The translations under genes and the position numbers were made by a program. Below are positions 1-8,680 of a DNA stretch of 42,847 bases, piece by piece (position 1 is the stretch's first letter; every line of letters begins with the position of its first letter). The DNA comes from Candidatus Nanoanaerosalina halalkaliphila (GTDB lineage: Archaea > Nanohalarchaeota > Nanosalinia > Nanosalinales > Nanoanaerosalinaceae): the NCBI GenBank assembly GCA_022729335.1, contig JALDAE010000005.1, positions 1-42,847 of the forward strand. Direction: 5' to 3'. The notes under the pieces are model-generated. The model saw only the letters and a list, made by a program, of their open reading frames with translations, did no database searches and was not told where the DNA came from.

Positions 1-942
1 ACCACCACGGCTACCAGTGGTAATCCTCCTCTTCAATTCCAACTCCATACTGAAGAAGACGAGCCACTTGAAGAAGTGAGGGTGGAAGCCGAATACGATG
101 AAGACACTGGCTGGGTCAGTGCAGAAAGGGAAATACTCAAAGATCAGAAGGTAGATTTTGAGATAATGGAAACGCTTAATGTGAGTTCATCTATTGAAGC
201 AGTATCTGCTGTGGGAGAAAACGACACTGAAATCTCCTTGAATGTATCAAATGTGAATAGAGACGATCTTGATATAAACACTTTTGACAACCAGATATCT
301 TTTTCAGAGATGCATGTTGAGGGTGAGGTTGATGATGTCTATGTCACCTTCAATGTGAGGACTGATTCCCTGGATGTGGGGCCAGAGAATGTTATCAAAC
401 AGCGCTACGATGATGAATGGGTAGATCTTGAAACGGAGTTCATCGAGGAGACAGATGAAAGATACAGATTCGAGGCCAGAACAGATACTTTATCCCTTTA
501 TGCAGTTGCATACGAGGATCCAGAACAAGAAGAACCAGGACCGGATTTTCAGATAACAGAACTGGATGCGGAAGAAGAGATAAAAGTAGATGAAACACCT
601 GCTGGGGTAGAGATTGGATTTACTGTGGAGAACGTTGGTGATGAAGAAGGCGAGGCTGAAGTTGATCTTATAATAAATGGCGAGGTAGCGGAAACTGAGA
701 TAGTTGAACTTGAACCAGGTGAAAAAGAAACATTTGATACTGTACAGAGCTTCGATGAGGAAGGAGAATACGAAATATCGGTTCAGGAAGAAGAGTTATT
801 GGTTAGGGTAAAGGAGGAGATTGAAGAAGAAACAGGGCCTTTGAATTATATAATTCAGAATCTGGTATTCATAGTGATCGGGATCTCAGGTTTAGCCCTT
901 ATTGTAATATCAGGCAGCATTTTCTGGAAAAATAGAGTATAG
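1..942 (+). CDS. C-terminal part of a surface/secreted protein: PGF-pre-PGF-like region, CARDB-like domain and C-terminal TM anchor (5' truncated by window edge)
   Basis: Frame of the 76..942 ORF is open back to base 1 (TTTATSGNPPLQFQLHTEEDEPLEEV...). 'VTFNVRTDSLDVGPENVIKQRYDDEWVDLETEF' resembles PGF-pre-PGF; 'VEIGFTVENVGDEEGEAEVDLIINGE' resembles CARDB; ends with a hydrophobic helix and basic tail. Confidence 0.7.
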   Translation, partial: TTTATSGNPPLQFQLHTEEDEPLEEVRVEAEYDEDTGWVSAEREILKDQKVDFEIMETLNVSSSIEAVSAVGENDTEISLNVSNVNRDDLDINTFDNQISFSEMHVEGEVDDVYVTFNVRTDSLDVGPENVIKQRYDDEWVDLETEFIEETDERYRFEARTDTLSLYAVAYEDPEQEEPGPDFQITELDAEEEIKVDETPAGVEIGFTVENVGDEEGEAEVDLIINGEVAETEIVELEPGEKETFDTVQSFDEEGEYEISVQEEELLVRVKEEIEEETGPLNYIIQNLVFIVIGISGLALIVISGSIFWKNRV

Positions 943-960
943 AAAGAAAATATAGGTTTA

Positions 961-1425
961 TTAAGGGTTAATTTCTTCTAAAAAAGCAACAGAAGTTGCT
1001 AAAAGAAATATTGACCCCAGATATTCAAGTGATTCTTCAACTACTAGTTCCATGATCCTCCACTCTATGCTTTGTGGACTTGCTGATAATGCTTCAGTTC
1101 TTGTATATTCATTCTCAATATCTTCATCACCAAAACGTATAGTGAAGTTGTGGATAGCGCTTCCGATTCCTTCAATTCTATCCCCATGGATGTTTCTACC
1201 TATATTTGAGACATAGATAGCTGACCCATAGAACATAAAAGCGATTAAAAGTAGATAGAAAACTTTCCTGTAATTATCCTTTATATATCTGCCATATTTG
1301 ACAACTAAAAAAGCAGGTATTATAGAATAAATCACAAAAAAACTGAAATGGATTAAATTGTGAATTCTAGTTCCAAAATCTTGTATTCCGAGATTTTCTA
1401 AGAATCTAATACCGATAAATCGCAA
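961..1425 (-). CDS. uncharacterised membrane protein
   Basis: 154-aa ORF with several hydrophobic helices; called start is TTG and the frame stays open and protein-like further upstream. Confidence 0.55.
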   Translation of the reverse strand: MRFIGIRFLENLGIQDFGTRIHNLIHFSFFVIYSIIPAFLVVKYGRYIKDNYRKVFYLLLIAFMFYGSAIYVSNIGRNIHGDRIEGIGSAIHNFTIRFGDEDIENEYTRTEALSASPQSIEWRIMELVVEESLEYLGSIFLLATSVAFLEEINP

Positions 1426-1432
1426 GTTACCA

Positions 1433-2059
1433 ATGTCTTCAAGTAAAATTATGATACCTGTAATTGCAAACAGGAACCATAAGATTTTTTCTTTTCTCTT
1501 TGTAATTCCTCTATTTGGAGCTTTGATATTCGGTATCTTGCTAACTGCCGGAAGATATCTTAGTTTTTACAGGATTGCTGAAAACAAGAAATTTCACACT
1601 TTAATAGGTATCCTAATGTTATATCTGGGCTATTCGATACTTGGAGGGATTGTTTTGACAAAGTATCCTACTCAACAAGCTCTTTTTGGTTTAATAATAA
1701 CATCAATCATAACACTCATCATAACACTGGTTGCAGCGGTTTACGTTTATTACACGGATAAAAATCTCAGTATTTGGAGATTTCGCTCAAGGAATTTCTT
1801 TTTGGCTGCTCTTTCTTTGCTTTTTTTACAATTAATAATGATGTTGATACCTGGACTGGGTTTTGTAGCGGATTTAATGTCCGAGTTAATAATTTTTGCT
1901 ATAATACTTGGTTTTTCCTGTGATCTTGTGTTTGAGTTGTGGATGACAAGCGAAAGAAATCGAGGTCCCTACAAAAACGGTATAGCAATTTATGTCTCAG
2001 TTGCCGGTATATTTGTACACGTCCTCAGATATGTTAGAATGATTTTCAGAAGAACATGA
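1433..2059 (+). CDS. uncharacterised polytopic membrane protein
   Basis: 208-aa ORF with about 5-6 hydrophobic segments; start may be 1433 or the ATG at 1451. Confidence 0.6.
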   Translation: MSSSKIMIPVIANRNHKIFSFLFVIPLFGALIFGILLTAGRYLSFYRIAENKKFHTLIGILMLYLGYSILGGIVLTKYPTQQALFGLIITSIITLIITLVAAVYVYYTDKNLSIWRFRSRNFFLAALSLLFLQLIMMLIPGLGFVADLMSELIIFAIILGFSCDLVFELWMTSERNRGPYKNGIAIYVSVAGIFVHVLRYVRMIFRRT

Positions 2060-2125
2060 GTTCTGTTAGGATAAAACCGAACATCAGGCCTATTTTTTAA
2101 AAGAGATTACTGTGTATTTAGATTT

Positions 2126-3970
2126 ATGCGAGACAAACTAATTGTAACACTTGCGGTTGTATTTGTGGCCTTTGGAACAACTTTCCTAGTTTTAAACGAA
2201 TTGGAAAAAACCGGAATAAATGACAGAGACGGTATACAAAGTTTTGAATCAGAAGAAGACATGATGGAGTTTTTATCACATGAACAGGAAGACTCCATAC
2301 GGACAGAGGCTTATTCTGGAGGTACAGGTGAAGCAATGGAAAGAGAGGCAATTGATGCGGATAGTGGAACCCAGGATTTACAGGCAGATAAAACAGTTGT
2401 ACAGGTCGGTGGTATAGATGAACCTGATAGTGTTAAAACAGATGGTGAAAACCTTTACTACCAGGGAGGATTCAGGGACAAGATAAACACTTCTGTGATA
2501 AACATTGATGATCTCAGTATAGAGGAAAACTTCACGGAATCAGGAGATCTGTTATTGCATGAAAACACACTTCTCGTTTTTGGAGATGAAAAAGTTACAG
2601 GTTATGACGTAGAGGAAAAAGAAGAGATATGGAGTGAGGAGTTCGATCACCGTTACGAGACGGCAAGGCTAAGAGAGGATGAGATTGTACTCGTGCTTTC
2701 GGATTCAATAAATTATCATTCTCCATGCCCGATCAACCCTTACGGGGGAACATCCATCCCATGTACAGGAATTTACAGACCGGGTTTTAGCTATGATTCC
2801 GACACTACTTACAGTTTTCTTTCAATCGATCCAGAGGACGGTTCGGTAAACGATGAAAGCAGTTTTGTTGGAGACAGATCTTCGGAGTTTTACATAACCG
2901 ACGAAAACATCTACTTCACATACACTGGTCAGGAACCCAGGTCGGATGTTTTCTTTGAATTCTTGATCGATCATTCGAACACGCTTGATCAAGAAACCAA
3001 GAACAGGTTGGCAGAAGTCCAGACATACGATCTTAGTGAAGACGCTTACAACGCAGAGATCGATCACCAGATGGAAATGTGGGCGGAAGAGAACGAAGAA
3101 GATGCGGAAGAACTGGAAGAAGAGCTTGAGCATTTCCTTGTGGATAGGAAAAGGGAGCACCACTGGACTACGGTTGCTAAATTAGACAGTGATTTGGATA
3201 TGCATGGAGAAGCCGAAATACCGGGTAATTTGCAGGACCGGATGCACATGCATGAGGAAAACAATGAGCTTCATTTAATTTCCAGTGTCGAACCGGGTTA
3301 CAGCATGTGGTCAAACAGGACGAACGACCTTGTCACCCTGAATGAAAGAATGGAATTACAGGATTCTCTTGAAGACATTTCTAGTGATTCAAGGCCTGAA
3401 GCCAGGTTCAGTGGAGAAAACCTGTTCCTTACAGAGGAGGAAGAGACAGTGGAACAGTACTCTCTTGAAGAACTTTCCAAGGAAAACGAGTTCGAGGCCT
3501 CTGCGAGGTTCCTTCATCCGGTGGACGATCGTCTTATAAGTGTAGGAAGGGATCCTGAGGACTGGAATCTCACTGTCTCAATTCATAGTCTTGAAGATGG
3601 TAGCGAGATAGAAAGCAGAGTCTTCGATGTGAGTTCAAGCCGTGTCAATTTTGATATGCACGCTTTCCAAATAGATACGGAATCAGAGGTGTTTTTCCTA
3701 CCTACAAATGAGGAGGCAAAGCTTGTTGATTACAGCGATGGGATAGGAATTGAAGAGCTTAACATCACTTCAGCAAGAAGATCGTTCTTCCTCGATGATA
3801 TAGTTGTTGTTGGGAGAAACGAGATAAAGACTTTTGACCAGGAATCACTTTCAGAAATCGGACAACTGGAAATACCTAGAGACGAGTACATGAGACCTGT
3901 AATTGAAGAAAGGGTTGCAGAAGGTGATGTTGCAACAGAAACCATCGAAGAAACTCCTTCACCTGATTAA
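2126..3970 (+). CDS. secreted C-terminal beta-propeller domain protein (COG4880/PF09826-like)
   Basis: N-terminal hydrophobic anchor, then 'VVQVGGIDEPDSVKTDGENLYYQGG', typical of this family; TATA-like TTTTTTAAAA about 30 nt upstream. Confidence 0.8.
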   Translation: MRDKLIVTLAVVFVAFGTTFLVLNELEKTGINDRDGIQSFESEEDMMEFLSHEQEDSIRTEAYSGGTGEAMEREAIDADSGTQDLQADKTVVQVGGIDEPDSVKTDGENLYYQGGFRDKINTSVINIDDLSIEENFTESGDLLLHENTLLVFGDEKVTGYDVEEKEEIWSEEFDHRYETARLREDEIVLVLSDSINYHSPCPINPYGGTSIPCTGIYRPGFSYDSDTTYSFLSIDPEDGSVNDESSFVGDRSSEFYITDENIYFTYTGQEPRSDVFFEFLIDHSNTLDQETKNRLAEVQTYDLSEDAYNAEIDHQMEMWAEENEEDAEELEEELEHFLVDRKREHHWTTVAKLDSDLDMHGEAEIPGNLQDRMHMHEENNELHLISSVEPGYSMWSNRTNDLVTLNERMELQDSLEDISSDSRPEARFSGENLFLTEEEETVEQYSLEELSKENEFEASARFLHPVDDRLISVGRDPEDWNLTVSIHSLEDGSEIESRVFDVSSSRVNFDMHAFQIDTESEVFFLPTNEEAKLVDYSDGIGIEELNITSARRSFFLDDIVVVGRNEIKTFDQESLSEIGQLEIPRDEYMRPVIEERVAEGDVATETIEETPSPD

Positions 3971-3974
3971 ATAT

Positions 3975-4006
3975 GAATGAGGGTAAATCCTTCATTCATT
4001 TTTTTA
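3975..4006 (+). terminator. hairpin plus T-tract downstream of beta-propeller gene
   Basis: GAATGAGG-gtaaat-CCTTCATTC (one mismatch) followed by ATTTTTTTAT. Confidence 0.5.
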
Positions 4007-4095
4007 TCTTATAGTTTTTATTGTAAACAACAATTTTTATTTTCTGATTATACGTATTTAAAACAATAAAAAAATATATTGTATAACATTATTTA

Positions 4096-4920
4096 ATGGC
4101 TGATGATTTGTCCAAAAGTCAAAAAAAGAATTTAATGGATATTAAAGAAACCATACATATCCAGGAACTTGCACCGGTCTATCAAGGTAAAAAACCTGGG
4201 CTTTTTTTTAGTTTAAATAAAAGTGTCTGCTCAAAGGAAAAAATAAAAGATATTATAGAATCTCTAGGTCTTTCAATAGTTTTTTGGAAAGAATATGGCA
4301 GTTTAAGTTTTTCAGTTGCCCAAGAAAAAGAAATTGCCAAAGAAATAAAGAAAACAAGGTTAAATGAGGATTTTGGGGAATTAGGGAAACTTCTTGGATA
4401 TCCTGAATGTTGCATAGATGAAAATATGCAGAGAGTTTCAAGATATCCTTATAGAGAAGCTGGTGATTTCGAATTACCTTTTGAAATGAATATTTTCTTT
4501 AACAGTAACTCCTTTGGCGATAATTTGGATCATAAAAAGCTCATGGAATTTACAAAAAAATGCGATCACAGAGATGTATTTTTTGTAAGCCACATTCCGT
4601 GCTCAATGAGCTGTAAAAAAAGTCTAAAGAAAGGTGTGAATAATAAAACATCGCTTAAAAAAATGTTTCCAGATCTGGCTGAAAGATATGAAAAATGGCT
4701 TAAAAAAGGTTTTATTGTATTTGACGTATTAGATTTTATTTATTTTGATTATGAGAAATTAGAAGAAAATAAAATAAAAATTAAAAATATGCAAAAGACA
4801 CCTTTGGCCAAAAAAAGGGATTTATTCAATTTAGAAGGATATATAGAACTTGATGATGGTCAATTAACAACAATAAACAACGAAGTGTATAGTTATTTCA
4901 AGAGTATCTTGTTTTACTAA
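4096..4920 (+). CDS. DUF483-like protein
   Basis: 274 aa; 'LGKLLGYPECCIDENM' carries the GYPxCC signature. Confidence 0.6.
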   Translation: MADDLSKSQKKNLMDIKETIHIQELAPVYQGKKPGLFFSLNKSVCSKEKIKDIIESLGLSIVFWKEYGSLSFSVAQEKEIAKEIKKTRLNEDFGELGKLLGYPECCIDENMQRVSRYPYREAGDFELPFEMNIFFNSNSFGDNLDHKKLMEFTKKCDHRDVFFVSHIPCSMSCKKSLKKGVNNKTSLKKMFPDLAERYEKWLKKGFIVFDVLDFIYFDYEKLEENKIKIKNMQKTPLAKKRDLFNLEGYIELDDGQLTTINNEVYSYFKSILFY

Positions 4921-4943
4921 CGCAAAAAATAGAAGGAAATAAT

Positions 4944-5456
4944 ATGAATGGTGTACAAGAGATATTTCTACAACTTATTGTTTCACTAGGCCTACCTTTC
5001 GTGGGTTTTGTTTTCTTTCTTGAAGGAGCACTTATAGGCAAATTATTACCAACTGATTTTATACTTCCCGTAGCTGCTGTAATATACCCAGATTTGTTTT
5101 ATCAATACTTTCTACTGATTTTGTTTTCTTCTTTTTGTTCCACGGCCGGACAGTTTTACTTATTTAAGATAGTGAATAAAAAAGGTAATGTTGAAGATCT
5201 TAAGAACCGCAGATTCATCAAGATTCCTGATAATAAAATTGAAAAAGGTGAAAGATATTTCAAAAAATTTGAGGAGACCTCAGTATTCGTTTCCAATTTA
5301 TTACCTTTTGTAAGAGGCACTATAACGATCCCTGCAGCAATCAATGATATGAGAACCTTTAAATTTGCTGGTTTTTCATTCATGGGTAACTTTATTTACC
5401 ATTCAGGATTGGTTGTTTTAGGACTGGGTATAGTATCTATACCCGGACTTTTCTAA
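4944..5456 (+). CDS. DedA/SNARE-associated-like membrane protein
   Basis: 170 aa; 'FFLEGALIGKLLPTDFILPVAAVI' and 'VSNLLPFVRGTITIPAAINDMRTFKFAGFSFMGNFIYHS' match the DedA pattern. Confidence 0.75.
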   Translation: MNGVQEIFLQLIVSLGLPFVGFVFFLEGALIGKLLPTDFILPVAAVIYPDLFYQYFLLILFSSFCSTAGQFYLFKIVNKKGNVEDLKNRRFIKIPDNKIEKGERYFKKFEETSVFVSNLLPFVRGTITIPAAINDMRTFKFAGFSFMGNFIYHSGLVVLGLGIVSIPGLF

Positions 5457-5507
5457 AACAAAATGGTTAAGAAGTAAAGGAAAATAAAAAATAAATAGGA
5501 GGTTCTA

Positions 5508-6356
5508 TTAGAATTCAAAACTTCCGGTGATTCGGGCCTCTGCTGAACCGATTTGTAAATCATCCATAGAAATAAAATTGTCGTAAATGTTGATGACCTT
5601 TTGTTCACCGTCTTCGAGGTATTTAGTTTTTTCTCTATTGTTACCTTCAGCATCGTATTCAGCACTTGAAGCACTGAAATCTAATTTGAGGTCAAAGGAA
5701 TCTGAAATATTAACTTTACCTTCTACCCCTGCTTCAAGACCTCCTCCAACTCCTGAAATATTTGTTTCTGAAGTAACTTCGTTATATATTTCGTCAAAAT
5801 CGTAACTGATATCTTCTTCCAAATTCATGAATCCTGCAACTAAACCACCATAAACTGATACATTATCCAAGATGGAACCGGTATCCAAGGTGTACTTGAC
5901 ACCCAATGAAGGTCTTGTTTCATTTAGTTTGTATTCTTGATCAGCATTCATTGTAAGGCCTTGTTTATTATAGAATGTTGAGTCCTCCACTGTTTTTTCT
6001 TCACTTCCACTGGTACGGGAATGAGTTATTTTTCCATATATATCTAGTTTGCCGTTTTCAGTCTCTGAGAGCTCGCTTGAATACTTCAAACTAATACTTT
6101 TACCGATGTCATCTCGATCAAAGTCTTCTCCCTCATTGGCCTCATAATACCTTCTTCCCGAAAGATTATCGTGCATTTCAATGCTCTGTGTAGCTATACC
6201 TACGCCTATATCTAATTCTTTTGCTTCAGTATTGTCCAATCCAGCCGCCATAGTTCCTAAATAAATTGCACCTGTTACAAAAGCGGTTTTACCAAGTTTC
6301 CCACTTTTCTCACGCAGGTAATCAGTACCCTCACGAATTTTTTTGATAATATTCAT
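5508..6356 (-). CDS. predicted secreted beta-barrel-like protein (outer-membrane-porin-like architecture)
   Basis: 282 aa; N-terminal hydrophobic segment ending '...NTEAKE', long alternating polar/hydrophobic strands, and a C-terminal strand '...QIGSAEARITGSFEF' ending in Phe. Confidence 0.55.
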   Translation of the reverse strand: MNIIKKIREGTDYLREKSGKLGKTAFVTGAIYLGTMAAGLDNTEAKELDIGVGIATQSIEMHDNLSGRRYYEANEGEDFDRDDIGKSISLKYSSELSETENGKLDIYGKITHSRTSGSEEKTVEDSTFYNKQGLTMNADQEYKLNETRPSLGVKYTLDTGSILDNVSVYGGLVAGFMNLEEDISYDFDEIYNEVTSETNISGVGGGLEAGVEGKVNISDSFDLKLDFSASSAEYDAEGNNREKTKYLEDGEQKVINIYDNFISMDDLQIGSAEARITGSFEF

Positions 6357-6502
6357 AACCCGTCACCGTACAATTTATTAGACCCCACTATTTATATATG
6401 TTATTACTGATTAATTAATAATTTACTAATTAGTTTTATATATTACGTCTAAAAAGTTCCTAAAAAACAAAATTTTTATTGAGATAATTCAATATAATTT
6501 AT

Positions 6503-6592
6503 ATGGGTTGTAAAGGTGCTGTTGATTTAATTGAATTTACTTCTGTTGGAGTTGTTTCAGAGCTTAACTTTATTGATGAACCTGAATTATGA
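6503..6592 (+). CDS. 29-aa small ORF, ATGA-coupled to the downstream amidohydrolase
   Basis: MGCKGAVDLIEFTSVGVVSELNFIDEPEL*; its TGA (6590-6592) overlaps the next gene's ATG (6589-6591). Below the ORF-track length cutoff. Confidence 0.4.
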   Translation: MGCKGAVDLIEFTSVGVVSELNFIDEPEL

Positions 6593-7836
6593 TCCTAGAA
6601 AATATAGATTATCTGGTCACGCAGAACGAAAAAAGAGAAGTAAAAAAAGAAGTTGATGTTCTGATCAGAGATGGAACAATTGAGGAGATATCGGATTTTA
6701 TTGCAGGAGATCAGAGAATAGACTGTTCAGGGAAAATAGTTACACCCGGATTGATAAACTGCCACACACATATACCGATGAATCTTTTTCGAGGTTTATC
6801 CGACAATAAAAAACTTGACAATTGGTTTTTACAGGATATCTCACCAGCAGAAGCAAAACTCGAAGAAGATGATATTAAATTAGGCTCTAAACATGCTTTG
6901 CTGGAGATGATAAAAACAGGCACTACCTGTTTTAATGACATGTATTTTTATGAAAATATAATTGCAGATATTTGTCAGGAATCAGGTTTGAGGGCTGTTC
7001 TTTCAAGGGTTTTGACCGAAGAAGATGGAGAATGCCTGGAGAAAACAAAGAAATTAATTTATAAAGTGAAGGATATAGAAAAAATAGATGTTGCCGTAGG
7101 CCCTCATTCTCTGTATACTTGTATGGAAGAAAAATTACGGGACTCTAAACAGATCCATGAAGAAAACAACATAAAAATACATACACATCTCTCAGAAACA
7201 AAAAACGAATACAAAAAAGGCAAGTCCCAGGTTGAAAGATTCCACGAACTTGGATTAATAAATCAAGATTTTATCGGTGCTCATGCAGTCTATCTCAACG
7301 ATAAGGATATAGAAATTCTTGTAAAAGAGGGATCCAGTGTTGTTCATAATCCTTGTTCCAACCTGAAGCTTGGTTCTGGCATTGCAAATATAACAAAATA
7401 CCGTGAAAAAGGGCTTAAGGTTGGATTAGGTACTGACAGTGTCGCGTCAAACAATAACCTAAACATGTTTGAAGAAATGAAGTTTGCCTGTCTGTTGCAG
7501 AAAGAAAAAAATCCAGAAAAATTTACAGCCCAGGACGCCTTTGATATGGCTACTATTGAAGGTGCAGAAATCCTTGGAAAAGAAAAGGATATCGGTTCAA
7601 TAGAGGAAGGAAAAAAAGCAGATCTGTTGTTTATAGACAAAGAAAAAGTAGGTCTTACTCCTACTTATGGTAAAAAAGGTATTGTTTCTAATCTTGTATA
7701 TTCTTTTAACGGGATGGTGGACCATACAATGGTGGATGGAGAGTTTTTGATGAAAAATAGGTGTACAGAAATCTTTGAAGAGTCCTCCGTAATCAATGAA
7801 ATAGAACATAGGAAAAATAAATTCAGAAACAGATGA
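6589..7836 (+). CDS. mtaD: amidohydrolase, 5-methylthioadenosine/S-adenosylhomocysteine deaminase-like
   Basis: 415 aa; 'VTPGLINCHTHIPMNLFRGLSD', 'HTHLSETKNE', 'GAHAVYLND', 'VVHNPCSNLKLGSGIA', 'GLGTDSVASNNNLNMFEEMK'. Confidence 0.85.
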   Translation: MILENIDYLVTQNEKREVKKEVDVLIRDGTIEEISDFIAGDQRIDCSGKIVTPGLINCHTHIPMNLFRGLSDNKKLDNWFLQDISPAEAKLEEDDIKLGSKHALLEMIKTGTTCFNDMYFYENIIADICQESGLRAVLSRVLTEEDGECLEKTKKLIYKVKDIEKIDVAVGPHSLYTCMEEKLRDSKQIHEENNIKIHTHLSETKNEYKKGKSQVERFHELGLINQDFIGAHAVYLNDKDIEILVKEGSSVVHNPCSNLKLGSGIANITKYREKGLKVGLGTDSVASNNNLNMFEEMKFACLLQKEKNPEKFTAQDAFDMATIEGAEILGKEKDIGSIEEGKKADLLFIDKEKVGLTPTYGKKGIVSNLVYSFNGMVDHTMVDGEFLMKNRCTEIFEESSVINEIEHRKNKFRNR

Positions 7837-7938
7837 AACACTCAATCCAATGACATATCTAAGATGGCTACCTTTGAAAGTTAAAAGAATCTGGGACAAG
7901 ATTAGCTAGCTCAGTTAAAAAGTTCTTTACGGATTCTA

Positions 7939-8040
7939 TAGCCCGGCCCGGATTCGAACCAGGGGCAGGAGGTATCTTTCCTGTTTTTGTATATTCACAG
8001 AGCCAAAGCCTCCTATGTTTGACCGCTACACCACCGGGCT
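7939..8040 (-). tRNA. tRNA-Gln(UUG) with 29-nt intron at 37/38
   Basis: Acceptor AGCCCGG/CCGGGCT, discriminator A, TTCGAAT T-loop. Exon 1 is 8040-8003, intron 8002-7974, exon 2 7973-7939. Spliced anticodon arm GGAGG-CTTTGGA-CCTCC. The intron forms a canonical hBHBh'. CCA not encoded. Confidence 0.93.
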
Positions 8041-8093
8041 ATATTTACGAATGAATTAATAGAAAAACAAAAATAAACGAGTTACTGGATGAT

Positions 8094-8651
8094 TCAGTTC
8101 TCCAGTAGCTCTGTCTTCCGGAACTCGATAGTTTTCAGAGGATAGATCTTTTTGCACTCTTCCTTCAAACGTTGTTGAATCTCGTCCTGGAAAATTTTGT
8201 TCATGAAATCAACGTGTCTATTGCTTGAAGCCTCGTCCTCAACTATTTCCTTGATTTTCTTCCTAAGAGCTTTTTTGGTGTCCGAAGTGGTGTTGTTAAG
8301 AGTTGCGGCTATTACTTTGGCTCTTACCTTCTTGTTGTCCTTCGTGTTCACATCAATAACTCTGTCAATCCTGTCGCTTCTTCTCCTTACCATCTTGGAA
8401 ACGTATTCCTTGGATGTCTTGTGGCCAACAAGTTTTGTATGAGCCTTGTTACCCTCTACCTTCGTTACCTGCAGGAAAACATCCATGTAATACTTGTTAG
8501 ATGTTGGAACCAGATCTTTAAGCCCAACTTTAACTGTTCTTTGAAGTACCTTGTCCTCCTTGTCTGATGGTGTTTCTGAAATCTTTGCCTTGTCAAAAAT
8601 TTCCGGTGCGACTATCTCGTACCAATTTTTCTGTGCAACTGATTTTGCCAT
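8094..8651 (-). CDS. rps3ae: 30S ribosomal protein S3Ae
   Basis: 'KNWYEIVAPEIFDKAKISETP...', 'RRRSDRIDRVIDVNTKDN' typical of archaeal S1e/S3Ae. Confidence 0.93.
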   Translation of the reverse strand: MAKSVAQKNWYEIVAPEIFDKAKISETPSDKEDKVLQRTVKVGLKDLVPTSNKYYMDVFLQVTKVEGNKAHTKLVGHKTSKEYVSKMVRRRSDRIDRVIDVNTKDNKKVRAKVIAATLNNTTSDTKKALRKKIKEIVEDEASSNRHVDFMNKIFQDEIQQRLKEECKKIYPLKTIEFRKTELLEN

Positions 8652-8680
8652 TTTTAATCACACTCTTTATTTGTCGTGAC

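Noticed and set aside
2822-3264. Several antisense/alternate-frame ORFs inside the beta-propeller gene
   Set aside because: Low-complexity Ser runs mirroring the Glu/Asp-rich sense strand; no start context or motifs.
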